A model generated the notes under the pieces. It did no database searches, had not been told where the DNA came from, and saw nothing but the letters and a program-made list of their open reading frames with translations. Of a DNA stretch of 64,000 bases, positions 42,901-51,096 are shown one piece after another. The position numbers were made by a program, and so were the translations under genes. How positions within the stretch are numbered: position 1 is the first letter of the stretch; each line of letters begins with the position of its first letter. This stretch comes from DATDPM01 sp963841995 (GTDB lineage: Bacteria > Pseudomonadota > Alphaproteobacteria > DATDPM01): contig CAWJEX010000019.1 in NCBI GenBank assembly GCA_963841995.1, positions 124,001-188,000 of the forward strand, read 5' to 3'.

Positions 42901-43180
42901 CATATTCGACCAGGATATTTTCGTTGCCCGACCGGTGGTAAACCACGGAAACGGGGGCCCCGTCGAAGCGATAAAGAATGTCGTCCTCGGGCACGCGACC
43001 GGAAAACGCCGCCGGCGCGCCTCGCGCCAAATCGGTTGCTTGTGCCGCCGTCACCGCGCGGAAGCGGACCTTGTTCCCCGGGCGCAGCTGGCCGACTTTC
43101 CACAATTCGCCGCGGACGATGGCGGCCGGGCAGACGAAACCGCCCAAACTCGGCCCATCGGGGCCCAGGATGATCGGCAT
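39998..43180 (-). CDS. 5'-truncated urea carboxylase fused to allophanate hydrolase
   Basis: 1060 aa. Residues ~1-60 are the end of a KipA/AHS2 domain (ILGPDGPSLGGFVCPA) and ~70-320 KipI/AHS1 (VEYGPMVLDFGLRLRAHLLM, YGMEGPGGYQLLGRTIQMW). A biotinyl domain (~405-470) follows with Lys438 in ESMKTE. An amidase-signature allophanate hydrolase (~480-900) has Lys in AVKDKID and Ser in GGSSSGSA, then a C-terminal AtzF-type domain (LFVVGAHLSGMPLNHEF). Coding similarity continues upstream of ATG 43180 (AGLHPSNIHDNAYAVGAIDF) to a TAA at 43325-43327, with no start codon. The biotin carboxylase and most of AHS2 are missing, so the ATP-dependent urea carboxylation half cannot work. The allophanate hydrolase half may still hydrolyse allophanate to ammonia and CO2. 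Confidence 0.85.
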   Translation of the reverse strand: MPIILGPDGPSLGGFVCPAAIVRGELWKVGQLRPGNKVRFRAVTAAQATDLARGAPAAFSGRVPEDDILYRFDGAPVSVVYHRSGNENILVEYGPMVLDFGLRLRAHLLMQAMRDAKLPGIVDLTPGIRSLQVHFDSGVLDEIRVLDALLALEANLTDPRSASVESRIVHLPLSWNDEQAELAMRKYQELVRPNAPWCPSNIKFIRRINGLDSHDDVYRIVFDASYLVLGLGDVYLGAPVATPLGPRHRLVTTKYNPARTWRPENAVGIGGAYLCIYGMEGPGGYQLLGRTIQMWNRWHRTDCFEKPWLLRFFPVSGEELLEARAAFLHGQYPLKIEQSRFTLSGHEKFLAANARVIAAFKARQQAAFEAERQRWRDQGLDSYVADDGPESSAPNDETWPEGTSPVHSSAIGTVWKIEVAPGQRVSAGQALVIIESMKTEIAIPALSAGVIRELRCQPGRIVIARLREGDRALRFTPVDVAVEALRRIVSYKDPAVWTARVPESEVMARARALTAVPLDAEKLPLYGIPFAVKDKIDCAGLPTPAACPAFAYEPARDARVIERLLAAGAILIGKTNLDQFATGLVGTHSPYGAPRCVFDDRYITGGSSSGSAVVAAAGLVAFALGTDTAGSGRVPAAFNNIVGWKPTRGLLSAAGVVPPCRSLDCVSIFAHSAGDAAEVARLAQDFDPADPFSRRAEARALPQASFRFGVLTARDREFFGDEEMAALYDAAIAKLAGLGGEPIEIDLAPFQAAGALLYDGPWVAERLAAIKDFVAKHEEAMNPTVRTIIAAAGGYTAADAFEGQYRLSGLAHQADAQWARMDVMLLPTAPAQYTIAEVTAEPVGLNKRLGRYTNFVNLLDYCAVAVPARFRGNGLAFGVTLAAPAFCDFALGVVADRLHRSGNFGMGAAREAALPPGSFGEIDSGDRISLFVVGAHLSGMPLNHEFRNLGAVLVCAVHTAKSYRLFVVPNMTPPKPGLVRASSREGPGIECGNIAGEVWSLAPDAFGRFVARIPAPLGIGKVELEDGSLVSGFLCEVHAVEDAVEITGHGGWENYLKNRK

Positions 43181-43389
43181 GTCCCCGGTGAAATCGATGG
43201 CGCCGACGGCATAGGCGTTGTCGTGAATATTGGAGGGATGCAGTCCCGCTTCAGCCGCGTCTACCGCCGAAATGTGCTCCGGGGAATCTTTGTTTTGGAC
43301 CGCGTCAGCGATTGCCGCTTCTGCTTACAACGCCGCCACCGCCAATGAAACGCCGCCCCAGGTCAAAAGTCCAACGGCGGAGATATTTG

Positions 43390-43892
43390 TCATTCCGAGG
43401 TTATTTCGCCGGCGTGCTTCACCGGTTTCTCAACTTTGGCGAAGACGGCGATCAGCATATCCACGTGCTCGCCGTCGCTGGCTAAGGGAAAAGCGACCCG
43501 TTCGTAGTGAACGTGTTCGCGGCCCATGGTCGCGACCACACCGCGTCGATGGTGCGACTGCCGGGTGCGCAGGATCTCGTCACATTGATGGACGATCTCG
43601 GCCCCCGCGGAGCCTGTAAGCACATCCTCCATGTACTTCCCGGTTTCATCGGCGCCCTGAATCGCGACGACTTCCGTACCCATAAGGCGAATCCGATAGC
43701 GTCGCCCGTCAGCCGGGTTCGGAAGGCATCGATCAACATGATCCAGGAAAGAAGATCGGGAATTTCCAGGGGGTCGATGTGTTGCCGGCCGGGTAGCTTG
43801 CCCGCCGGCGCTTTTGCCGCCAAGTAATCGGCAAGCCGCCGGAAACACGGGTTCTCACCAACCGCAGAGGCGCTAACCGGAGAGGTGCTCAT
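43390..43892 (-). pseudogene. Second PAS_5 protein, frameshifted
   Basis: Paralogue of the protein at 39.4 kb. The N-terminal half (CFRRLADYLAAKAPAGKLPG, IDPLEIPDLLSWIMLIDAF) is in one frame from 43892. The C-terminal half (YRIRLMGTEVVAIQGADETG, RRGVVATMGREHVHYERVAF) is in another, ending at 43390. One base appears lost near 43725. It lies upstream of the truncated carboxylase on the same strand, with only 63 bp between its end and the last open codon of that gene. Confidence 0.8.
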
Positions 43893-44466
43893 TGATCCCT
43901 GATACCTTACCGAAGCTTCACCCCCGGCGGCGCGAGCGGCTGAAAGCGATGGCGCATCGGAGGCGGCCTTTCTAATCTACAAGAACGAGTGGCATACGCA
44001 AACGCGGGGCGCTGGATTTATCGTACCCCTCGCTGCATGTTTTGGAATCACGGACGGTCGGCCGTCCGCGGGCGTTGTTTTTGAGGCTTGATCCGAGCCG
44101 GGGCTGATGCCGAAGGATTTCATCCGTCGTATGGTTTTGGATCCGGAAATGCTCTGCACGGGCCCTTCGCGGCGGCGGCAATCCCGGCCCCGGCCTCTTC
44201 GCCGATCCAAACATCCGTCACGGCTAACCAAAATGCCACCCGCGTTAGGGCTTGAAATCGACGATTTTACCGCCATTTAGCAACATAGTGAGCTTGCTAG
44301 TTGGGCCTTTGGGTCCCATAATCGCCGCCCCAACCAATCGCCGGTTCGACTTCGTTTCCAAAGCTCAGCACATCGAGCCGGACCTCCTATTGATTGTCGA
44401 CGTGTCGCGCGATGGCGCGCGGCCCGAATTTTTGCCGCCCCGCCTCGGCGGCGCATACGGAGCCTC
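43893..44466. other. Gene-free stretch between PAS_5 and the rpsU group
   Basis: About 570 bp. Open frames here have no protein-like character on either strand. It includes the likely promoter of the small genes before rpsU; nothing else is seen. Confidence 0.5.
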
Positions 44467-44643
44467 ATGCCCTTCAAACCCAATTATCGAATGCAGCGGA
44501 GCGACCGCGAGCGCGCCAAGGAACAAAAGCAGCAGAAAAAGCTCGAGCGCCGCGCGGAGAAAACCGCCCAGCGCAAGGCTCAGCAGGGCGAGCCGGAAGC
44601 CGCGCCGGCGCCCGGCGCCGAGGACATGGGAGACGAATCATGA
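44467..44643 (+). CDS. Small basic helical protein upstream of rpsU
   Basis: 58 aa, starting MPFKPNYRMQRSDRERAKEQ and ending GAEDMGDES. It is almost entirely charged and helical (KEQKQQKKLERRAEKTAQRK), like a family of tiny conserved alphaproteobacterial proteins. Its TGA overlaps the ATG of the next small gene (ATGA), and that gene ends 3 bp before rpsU, so all three are one unit. A nucleic-acid or ribosome-linked role would suit composition and context but is inference. Confidence 0.65.
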   Translation: MPFKPNYRMQRSDRERAKEQKQQKKLERRAEKTAQRKAQQGEPEAAPAPGAEDMGDES

Positions 44644-44867
44644 GCCGGCAGAGGCAGATGACCGACCGCGCCTATCTCTTGTTCGACGTCGTCTACGACG
44701 ACGGGCAGCGCACCTCGAATCGAAAGGTGCCGAGCACCGACTTGCAGCCTTGGGATTTCGACGGATCGGTACGCGCGATCCTTGAAGCTCAGGACCGCGA
44801 CATAAGCGATCGCTCCGGCAAACCGCGCAGCGCCATCAAATCCATCACACCATCATCGGGACGCTGA
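44640..44867 (+). CDS. Small conserved protein between the basic peptide and rpsU
   Basis: 75 aa, starting MSRQRQMTDRAYLLFDVVYD and then DGQRTSNRKVPSTDLQPWDF. It has an N-terminal beta-hairpin-like part and a C-terminal helix (SVRAILEAQDRDISDRSGKP). Similar small proteins occur in other alphaproteobacteria, without known function. The start overlaps the previous stop, and the stop is 3 bp from rpsU, so translation is coupled on both sides. Confidence 0.65.
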   Translation: MSRQRQMTDRAYLLFDVVYDDGQRTSNRKVPSTDLQPWDFDGSVRAILEAQDRDISDRSGKPRSAIKSITPSSGR

Positions 44868-44870
44868 ACC

Positions 44871-45074
44871 ATGCAAGTCTTCGTACGGGATAACGACATC
44901 AATGCCGCGCTTCGCGTCCTCAAAAAGAAGATGCAGCGCGAAGGCCTTTTCCGCGAGATGAAACGCCGCCGCTCCTACGAGAAGCCCTCGGAGCGGCGCG
45001 TGCGCGAGAAGGCGGAAGCCGTCCGCCGCTACCGCAAGACCATGCGCAAGCGCCTGGAACGCGAAGGATACTAA
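44871..45074 (+). CDS. rpsU: 30S ribosomal protein S21
   Basis: 67 aa. The start MQVFVRDNDINAALRVLKKK and then MQREGLFREMKRRRSYEKPS is diagnostic of bS21, with the basic RRVREKAEAVRRYRKTMRKR tail. S21 sits at the 30S platform near the 3' end of 16S rRNA and helps initiation. It is preceded by two tiny coupled genes instead of the primase/sigma genes found in enteric bacteria. Confidence 0.95.
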   Translation: MQVFVRDNDINAALRVLKKKMQREGLFREMKRRRSYEKPSERRVREKAEAVRRYRKTMRKRLEREGY

Positions 45075-45384
45075 AAGCACTTCGCGCCCTTTCAAGGGAT
45101 GTGCCGCAGGAAGCGGAATGGCTGATTCAATCAGCCTGCGGCATTCAACATCAGGCTTATTTATCGACGCTGGTTAGTTGTGCGCCATCTCCGCAACGAA
45201 GACGGCGAGCTGGCTCGGTTGCACTCGCATTCTCACGGAAAAGCGTTCCCGTCATATTCGCCGTATTTGCGATCAGCAATCGCCACCCGCTTTGAACGGC
45301 GGCGGGGAGCAAGAGCTCGTTCCTTGCGCCGGCAACTCATCCGTTGTGCCGGTCAGTCCAATCGAACCTCGGCACGGAGCAGGC
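45075..45384. other. Gene-free stretch after rpsU
   Basis: About 310 bp. Nothing convincing is seen; no strong terminator hairpin directly follows rpsU. Confidence 0.45.
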
Positions 45385-45663
45385 CTATCGCGAGCTATCG
45401 CGAGGCGACGTCCTGGAGGCGGTCCGCCATAGAAGCAATAAAAGCGAAGTTGCGTAAGGAATTAAAAATAACGATGTGTGGCGGGCCGAATGCAGCCGAT
45501 CGTCAATCACGCGAAAGGCATATACCGGCAAGGCAATTGTGACTGCCGTCAGCCCCCAACCGATAATCGACGCCGGACGATAGACCCGGCCAATTCTGCG
45601 GAACCATATCGGTTTCAATCTAGCGACCTCCTCTTCCGGCTCGCACGTCAGCCGGAAACGCAT
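45385..45663 (-). CDS. Small two-helix membrane protein, copy 1
   Basis: 92 aa. After a polar N terminus it reads LKPIWFRRIGRVYRPASIIG, then a helix (WGLTAVTIALPVYAFRVI), a short loop (DDRLHSARHT), a second helix (SLFLIPYATSLLLLLW) and RTASRTSPRD. A second gene at 55.4 kb encodes the same layout with most residues shared, and the DNA is similar through the whole unit. No function is known. It looks like a conserved small membrane protein rather than chance, because the protein pattern is kept in both copies. Confidence 0.6.
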   Translation of the reverse strand: MRFRLTCEPEEEVARLKPIWFRRIGRVYRPASIIGWGLTAVTIALPVYAFRVIDDRLHSARHTSLFLIPYATSLLLLLWRTASRTSPRDSSR

Positions 45664-46126
45664 TCATCTAGTCAGGGCGAAAGGGACAATCGGCAGGGAT
45701 GGGGCTGCGCCCTCTTGAGCCCACCAATTCCACGGCGATCCGCGCAATTCCCTGCGCGACATTTTTTGCTCGGTCGCTTGAGCGGGATGGCGATCAAACC
45801 GGCAGCTGCTCAGCGCCCATTCGAAACCGTCAGGCACCGCCATAAGGCGTGATGGCCGGCGCTTCATTTGGCTGCGACGCTTTGGCGCAGCGGCCCATTA
45901 AACCGACGTTTTCATGCCGGATCAGATTGTTGGCGCAGGCTACTCGGCCCGAGAGAACCGGGCCATTAAAAATGATTTGCAGTAGCTTCTAAGCCCCCGT
46001 AAAAACATGAAACTCCACTCCACTCCAATGCAGCGTTGAGCGATTGGAAATTTCGTGACCGCCGCCCTAAAATATGTGTCGGCGCGTCAATGAATACCGG
46101 ACTCACGATGTAGGAGACGCTCACGG
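45664..46126. other. Gene-free stretch before the GT9 gene
   Basis: About 460 bp with no protein-like frame. It must contain the promoter of the glycosyltransferase gene, which has TAGGAGACGC directly before its ATG. Confidence 0.5.
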
Positions 46127-47083
46127 ATGCGAATCTTGTTTATTACGCACCGCTGGATCGGGGATGCCGTCCTAGCCACCGGCGTGCTATCGCATCTTGT
46201 CGATTGCTATCCCGATGCCGAGATTACGGTCGCCTGTGGCCCGAACGCCGCGCCTCTGTTTGAGGCCCTACCCAACCTGTCCCGAATCATCGCGATGCCC
46301 AAGCGCAAATGGGCCGGACATTGGTTGCGGCTGTGGGCCGCCACCGTCGGCACCGCTTGGGATATGGTCGTCGACCTCAGAGGGTCGGCAATTTGCTACT
46401 TCCTAAGAGCCCGCCACCGCTGGTATCGCTCGTCCCGGCACCGTTACGGCCATATGGTCGAACAGCATGCCCATGTCATCAATCTTGACAAGGGTGTCGA
46501 TCCGCGATTGTGGACAAAGCCGGAGCACGTCGCGGCAGCCGAGCGCTTGATCCCGGCAGGTTCGCCGGTGCTGGCTCTGGGCCCAATTGCGAACTGGCCC
46601 GGAAAAGAATGGCCGGCCGACTATTTTGCGGAACTTGCGCGCAGGGTCACTGCGTCCGCCGGACCGTTTGCCGGCGGCCGTGTCGCCGTGCTTGGCGGGC
46701 CTTCGAGCCGCGCCCGCGCCGAAGCCCTCTTCAATGCGCTTCCGCCGGACCGGTGCATCGACCTGATCGGCGTCGATCTCCTCACGGCCTATGAATGTCT
46801 GCGGCGCTGCACGCTTTTCGTCGGAAACGATTCAGGCACGATGCATCTGGCAGCCGCAGCGGGAACGCCGACGCTGGGATTATTCGGACCAAGTCGCGAA
46901 GCACAATTCCGCCCTTGGGGTCGTCATTGCCGCGCGATCCGCACGCCCGAGACTTTCGACGAAATTGTTGGGGTTCCGGACTACGACCATAGGACCGCCA
47001 CTTCGCTCATGAGGAGCCTCTCCGTCGACGCGGTTGAGAACGCGGTCTGGGACTTGATGCGCCAGTGTGAGGCCGCGGCTTAG
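46127..47083 (+). CDS. Glycosyltransferase family 9 (LPS heptosyltransferase-like)
   Basis: 318 aa, TAGGAG before ATG. GT-B fold of the WaaC/WaaF type: the N-terminal MRILFITHRWIGDAVLATGV loop is the GT9 acceptor-side signature. VLALGPIANWPGKEWPADYF and the C-terminal FVGNDSGTMHLAAAAGTPTLGLFGPS bind the nucleotide sugar. It would add a heptose-like sugar to the LPS inner core on the cytoplasmic face. The MsbA-like exporter gene follows 220 bp downstream on the same strand, consistent with core-lipid A assembly and export. Confidence 0.92.
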   Translation: MRILFITHRWIGDAVLATGVLSHLVDCYPDAEITVACGPNAAPLFEALPNLSRIIAMPKRKWAGHWLRLWAATVGTAWDMVVDLRGSAICYFLRARHRWYRSSRHRYGHMVEQHAHVINLDKGVDPRLWTKPEHVAAAERLIPAGSPVLALGPIANWPGKEWPADYFAELARRVTASAGPFAGGRVAVLGGPSSRARAEALFNALPPDRCIDLIGVDLLTAYECLRRCTLFVGNDSGTMHLAAAAGTPTLGLFGPSREAQFRPWGRHCRAIRTPETFDEIVGVPDYDHRTATSLMRSLSVDAVENAVWDLMRQCEAAA

Positions 47084-47302
47084 ACACCATCCCCCAGCGG
47101 TTATAATATCCGGAAGCGGTCCGTTTGCCGCCGGATCGAGCCCGGCGCGAAGCGACTTAAGAGTGACCTGGCTCGCACAATCCGGCGCCGGGGCGGCTCC
47201 AGCGTTGGCCCTGGCGCGACCCGCATGTTATCTTGCGTTTATCGAATGTTCTGAGCGGACTCTGGGCTCTCTTTTTTGCCCGAAAAGGATCGTTGGACCG
47301 GC

Positions 47303-49129
47303 ATGACGACACCGAAGGTCGGTGACAAAAAGGATGCCGCCGAGCAAAGCTCGCTGGCGCTGATCGCCCGCCTGCTGCGTCATAATCTGCGCCCTTACCT
47401 AGGCCGGCTCATGCTCGCCGTGGCTTGCATGGGAGTCTACGCTGGGGCGACGGCCCTCAGCGCTTGGTTGATGCAACCGGCACTCGACGATGTCTTTGTT
47501 CGCAAGGACACGACGATGCTTGTGATCATCCCGCTCGCCCTCGTCGCCGCCGCACTGCTCAAGGGATTTGCCGATTACGGTCAGACGGTGCTGACCAATA
47601 AAACCGGCCTGCGTATCGTCACCGATCTTCAGAAACAGATGTTCGCCCATCTCATGGGCGCAGATCTCGCGTTCTTTCACAACAGTTCGACCGGCCGTCT
47701 GATCTCGCGCTTCACCAATGACGTCAACATGTTGCGGTCGGCGGTATCAACGACGCTTATCGGCATGGGCAGGGACTTCATGACGGCGGCTTTTCTCGTC
47801 GCGGTCATGTTCCACCGGGACTGGAAGCTCGCCCTCATCGCCGTCTTGGTCTTCCCGCTCTCGGTCATGCCGGTGCTGAACCTTGGGCGCCAAATGCGCC
47901 GAGTTTCCACCAATACTCAGGTGGAGATCGGTAATCTTGCCACCTTGCTCACGCAGACTTTTCAGGGGGCCCGCCATGTCAAAGCGTATGGCATGGAAGA
48001 TTATGAGAAGAAGCGCGCCGACAGGACGATCGAAGAGATATTCAAGCTTATGTACAAGTCGGCGCGGGTGCGCGCCATCGCACGGCCGATCACGGAGACA
48101 CTCGGCACCGTCGGCGCCGCGTTTGTCATTTTTTACGGCGGCAGCCAAGTCATCCACGGCTCGACGACGCCAGGCACGTTCTTTTCGTTCATCGCGGCGC
48201 TGATCATGGCCTATCAGCCCGTGAGGAGCCTGGGAAACCTCAACTCGTCCCTTCAAGAAGGGCTGGCCGCCGCACAACGCATTTTTGACATGCTCGACAT
48301 CGAGCCCGGCATCAAGGAGCGTGAAGACATCGTGCCTCTCAAAGTTTCCGGCGGAACAATTCGGTTCGACCGCGTGTCCTTCTCCTACGGAAGCGAACAG
48401 GAGGCGCTGCACGACCTGACCCTCGAGGTGCCGGCAGGCCGCACCGTTGCGTTGGTGGGGCCATCGGGCGCGGGGAAGTCCACGATTTTGAATTTGATCC
48501 CCCGCTTCTACGACGCCAAGTCGGGGGCGGTCTCGATCGATGGGGTCGACGTACGAGATGTCTCGCTGGCCTCTCTACGCGCGAATATCGCGCTGGTGAG
48601 CCAGGAGATTGCGCTATTCGACGACACGGTGCGCGCCAATATCGCCTACGGCCGCGCCGGTTGCTCCGAAGCCGACATCGTCACGGCGGCAAAACGCGCC
48701 GCGGCGCACGATTTCATCGTCGATTTTCCGCAGGAATACGACACGCTTGTTGGCGAGCATGGAATCAAGCTATCCGGCGGGCAGCGTCAACGCATTGCCA
48801 TCGCCCGTGCGATGGTAAAGAACGCGCCGATTCTTCTGCTGGATGAAGCGACGTCGTCGCTCGATACCGAATCCGAGCGTCAGATTCAGACGGCGCTCAA
48901 GGAGCTGATGAAAGGTCGCACGACACTCATTATCGCGCACCGGCTCTCGACCGTGATCGATGCCGATCTTATTTATGTGATCGCCGGCGGCCGCGTCTGT
49001 GAATCCGGCACCCATGCAGAGTTGATGGCGCATGGCACCATCTATGCGCGGCTCTACGCCCTTCAATTCGCGGACGAGAAATTGGACGCACCAAATCAGG
49101 TCCTTCGAGTCGAGGCCACGGCATCATGA
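47303..49129 (+). CDS. MsbA-like ABC exporter (fused membrane and ATPase domains)
   Basis: 608 aa from ATG 47303 (a TTG at 47276 is in frame). Six membrane helices (~35-320) with FFHNSSTGRLISRFTNDVNM and the coupling-helix region. The nucleotide-binding domain follows: Walker A VGPSGAGKST, Q loop SQEIALFDDTV, signature LSGGQRQRIAIARAM, Walker B ILLLDEATSSLD and the H loop IIAHRLSTV. MsbA flips lipid A-core across the inner membrane as a homodimer. The neighbouring GT9 gene supports an LPS role, but other lipid or drug export is possible. Confidence 0.92.
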   Translation: MTTPKVGDKKDAAEQSSLALIARLLRHNLRPYLGRLMLAVACMGVYAGATALSAWLMQPALDDVFVRKDTTMLVIIPLALVAAALLKGFADYGQTVLTNKTGLRIVTDLQKQMFAHLMGADLAFFHNSSTGRLISRFTNDVNMLRSAVSTTLIGMGRDFMTAAFLVAVMFHRDWKLALIAVLVFPLSVMPVLNLGRQMRRVSTNTQVEIGNLATLLTQTFQGARHVKAYGMEDYEKKRADRTIEEIFKLMYKSARVRAIARPITETLGTVGAAFVIFYGGSQVIHGSTTPGTFFSFIAALIMAYQPVRSLGNLNSSLQEGLAAAQRIFDMLDIEPGIKEREDIVPLKVSGGTIRFDRVSFSYGSEQEALHDLTLEVPAGRTVALVGPSGAGKSTILNLIPRFYDAKSGAVSIDGVDVRDVSLASLRANIALVSQEIALFDDTVRANIAYGRAGCSEADIVTAAKRAAAHDFIVDFPQEYDTLVGEHGIKLSGGQRQRIAIARAMVKNAPILLLDEATSSLDTESERQIQTALKELMKGRTTLIIAHRLSTVIDADLIYVIAGGRVCESGTHAELMAHGTIYARLYALQFADEKLDAPNQVLRVEATAS

Positions 49130-49295
49130 CGTCGGGATGGGCTTTTGACTTGCAAGCTGGAATGTCCGTTTCACGCAACGGACGGGCGTGCGACACCGGT
49201 TTGGTGCGAGACCGGCCGATTCGGCATTCCATCTCGGTTGCGAGAGGCGGGATAAAACCGCTCCGATAACAATTGAAAGATTTCGCGCAGGAATC

Positions 49296-49355
49296 TGGTG
49301 CCCAGGGGCGGGATTCTGCATGTTATAAATCTCAATGGCTTACAAAAAGCAGCAG
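49296..49355 (+). repeat. Dispersed repeat, copy A (tRNA-Phe 3'-end-like motif)
   Basis: Contains TGGTGCCCAGGGGCGGGATT, then TTATAAA, AATGGCTTACAAAAA. The first motif equals, in reverse complement, the 3' end of a typical tRNA-Phe (acceptor strand plus CCA). Copies C and D carry the same motif at 57469 and 61469. Confidence 0.7.
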
Positions 49356-49365
49356 GCTAAAGTTC

Positions 49366-50148
49366 TTAGTAATGGATTTCATATTCTAACTGCCAGCGCG
49401 GCGTGAACTTGGGCACGGCGGCGGTAAGACCAAACAGCATCCCGCCATTCCATTCCAGCGTGCCCGGTCCGATATTAAAGAGCTTGCCGAAGAGCTGCGG
49501 TCCGGCGCGATTGTCCTGATCGCTCCAGTTCGCGAAATGGCCGATCTGGCCGGGCACGCCGTAATATTGGAAACCCGGCTCGATCGTGAAATGGCGGCCG
49601 ACGCTCGCTTCCCAGGCATCGATCCGCGTTTCCCAGGCCCATTGAAATTGCGGCCGGCCCGAAGCGTGCGCGCCCAGATCCTTTTCGATGAAAAGATTGA
49701 CCGAATTGCTCAGACCCCAAAAATCCTTGCGCAGCACCGGGCCGAAGGTCGTCTCGTTCGGATTGCCCTTCAGCATCGACTGGCCATATTCGGCAAAAAA
49801 GCCGGTATCGAGCCAATATTCCCCGCGCTCGGTGAATTGAAACAGATTCTCCGAGGTGAGTTGGCTGAAATTTGTCGCCTGATTGGGACCGGGATCGCGT
49901 TCGAATTCGAATTCGAGCTCGGTCTGCCACCACGGGCTGACGCCGTATTCGGTTTCGGCGGTGTAGCTCTGCTCACCGGTCTTGTTGCGATTGGGATCGA
50001 AACCGAGATCGCCGACATTCTCGATTGCCAATTCGCCCTGATTGACGTCCGGCGTCCAGACCTTGAAGTCGGCCCGGGCCGTGCCGGGGCCGACAAGCGA
50101 TATAGCCACGACCACGCCAACGGCCGTCGCCAAGAATTGCACCTTCAT
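49366..50148 (-). CDS. Predicted outer membrane beta-barrel protein next to the FTR1 locus
   Basis: 260 aa with a signal peptide (cleavage after TARA). The mature protein is a series of amphipathic strands with many aromatics (WWQTELEFEFERD, YWLDTGFFAEYG, LFIEKDLG, WAWETRIDAWEAS) and ends in Tyr (YEIHY), as outer membrane barrels do. The family is not recognised. It lies 86 bp downstream of the FTR1 permease gene on the same strand, suggesting a share in metal uptake across the outer membrane, which is inference. Confidence 0.72.
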   Translation of the reverse strand: MKVQFLATAVGVVVAISLVGPGTARADFKVWTPDVNQGELAIENVGDLGFDPNRNKTGEQSYTAETEYGVSPWWQTELEFEFERDPGPNQATNFSQLTSENLFQFTERGEYWLDTGFFAEYGQSMLKGNPNETTFGPVLRKDFWGLSNSVNLFIEKDLGAHASGRPQFQWAWETRIDAWEASVGRHFTIEPGFQYYGVPGQIGHFANWSDQDNRAGPQLFGKLFNIGPGTLEWNGGMLFGLTAAVPKFTPRWQLEYEIHY

Positions 50149-50234
50149 AATTGAATCCCCAGTCGTTCGTCGATAAGACGGGGTCGCACGAGAAATTGCC
50201 GCGAATGCGGCCGAACGTTCACCCGAAATTCACG

Positions 50235-51086
50235 CTATTCGACTGGTTGCCGGGCTGACGTCCTGCCATCGCGCGATACGGCCGGGTCGTGCCGGAAGAC
50301 GCGCATCAACGAGCCGATCACGACCAAAGTGACGACATAAAAGACGAGCTGGATACCGGCGGGCCGCGCGGTATAGCCGGTGAGGACATGAAGCAACTGG
50401 CCCCCCAGGCCCTTTTCCGCGAGGATGGACGACGTATCCCACAAATTATTGCCGAGCGAGGGCAACACATCCGCGGCCGCTAAAAAAGCCGCGCCCTGTG
50501 ACGCCATACCGGCGGCCAGGAGCAGAATCAGCCAGGAAGTGACGCCGAACAGATAGCGTAAGGGAATGGTGAGAAGGCCGTAATAGATCGCGGCCCCGGC
50601 GATGGCGCCCGCCAAGACGCCTAGCGCGCCGCCGATCACCATGCTCATCGCGCTGCTGCCGCCGGCAAGCGCGATGCCATAAAGAAAAAGCACGATTTCA
50701 GAGCCTTCGCGCAACACTGCGATACCGCAAACGACGGCCAGAGCATAAAGCGGCCGTGTTCCGGCCAGCACCTCTCTGCCGATCTTCGTCGCGTCGGCGG
50801 CCAATTCGCGGCCGTGACGGCTCATCCAGATATTGTGCCACCCGAGCATGCAGACTGCGGCGAACAGGATCGAGGCATTGAACAATTCCTGGCCGACACC
50901 CTCGACCGCCGAAGCGATTTCGCTGGCGAAACCCGCGACCAGGACGGCACCCAACACGCCCGCGGCACAACCACCCATAATCCATAGGCCGCGCCGCAAC
51001 ACGCCGCGGCTCGCCGCCATAACGATACCGAGCACCAGCCCGGCTTCGAGCACTTCCCGAAAGACAATGATCAGGGTCGCGAGCAT
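50235..51086 (-). CDS. FTR1 family iron permease
   Basis: 283 aa with seven helices. Both iron-binding REXXE motifs of the family are present: REVLE in IIVFREVLEAGLVLG and REGSE in IAVLREGSEIVLFLYG. It imports iron across the inner membrane, in EfeU style, in partnership with a periplasmic ferrous-oxidising or cupredoxin-like protein. Such a protein is encoded 10 bp upstream. No DyP peroxidase EfeB is present, so the locus is a reduced Efe-like system. Confidence 0.93.
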   Translation of the reverse strand: MLATLIIVFREVLEAGLVLGIVMAASRGVLRRGLWIMGGCAAGVLGAVLVAGFASEIASAVEGVGQELFNASILFAAVCMLGWHNIWMSRHGRELAADATKIGREVLAGTRPLYALAVVCGIAVLREGSEIVLFLYGIALAGGSSAMSMVIGGALGVLAGAIAGAAIYYGLLTIPLRYLFGVTSWLILLLAAGMASQGAAFLAAADVLPSLGNNLWDTSSILAEKGLGGQLLHVLTGYTARPAGIQLVFYVVTLVVIGSLMRVFRHDPAVSRDGRTSARQPVE

Positions 51087-51096
51087 GAAAATGCCC

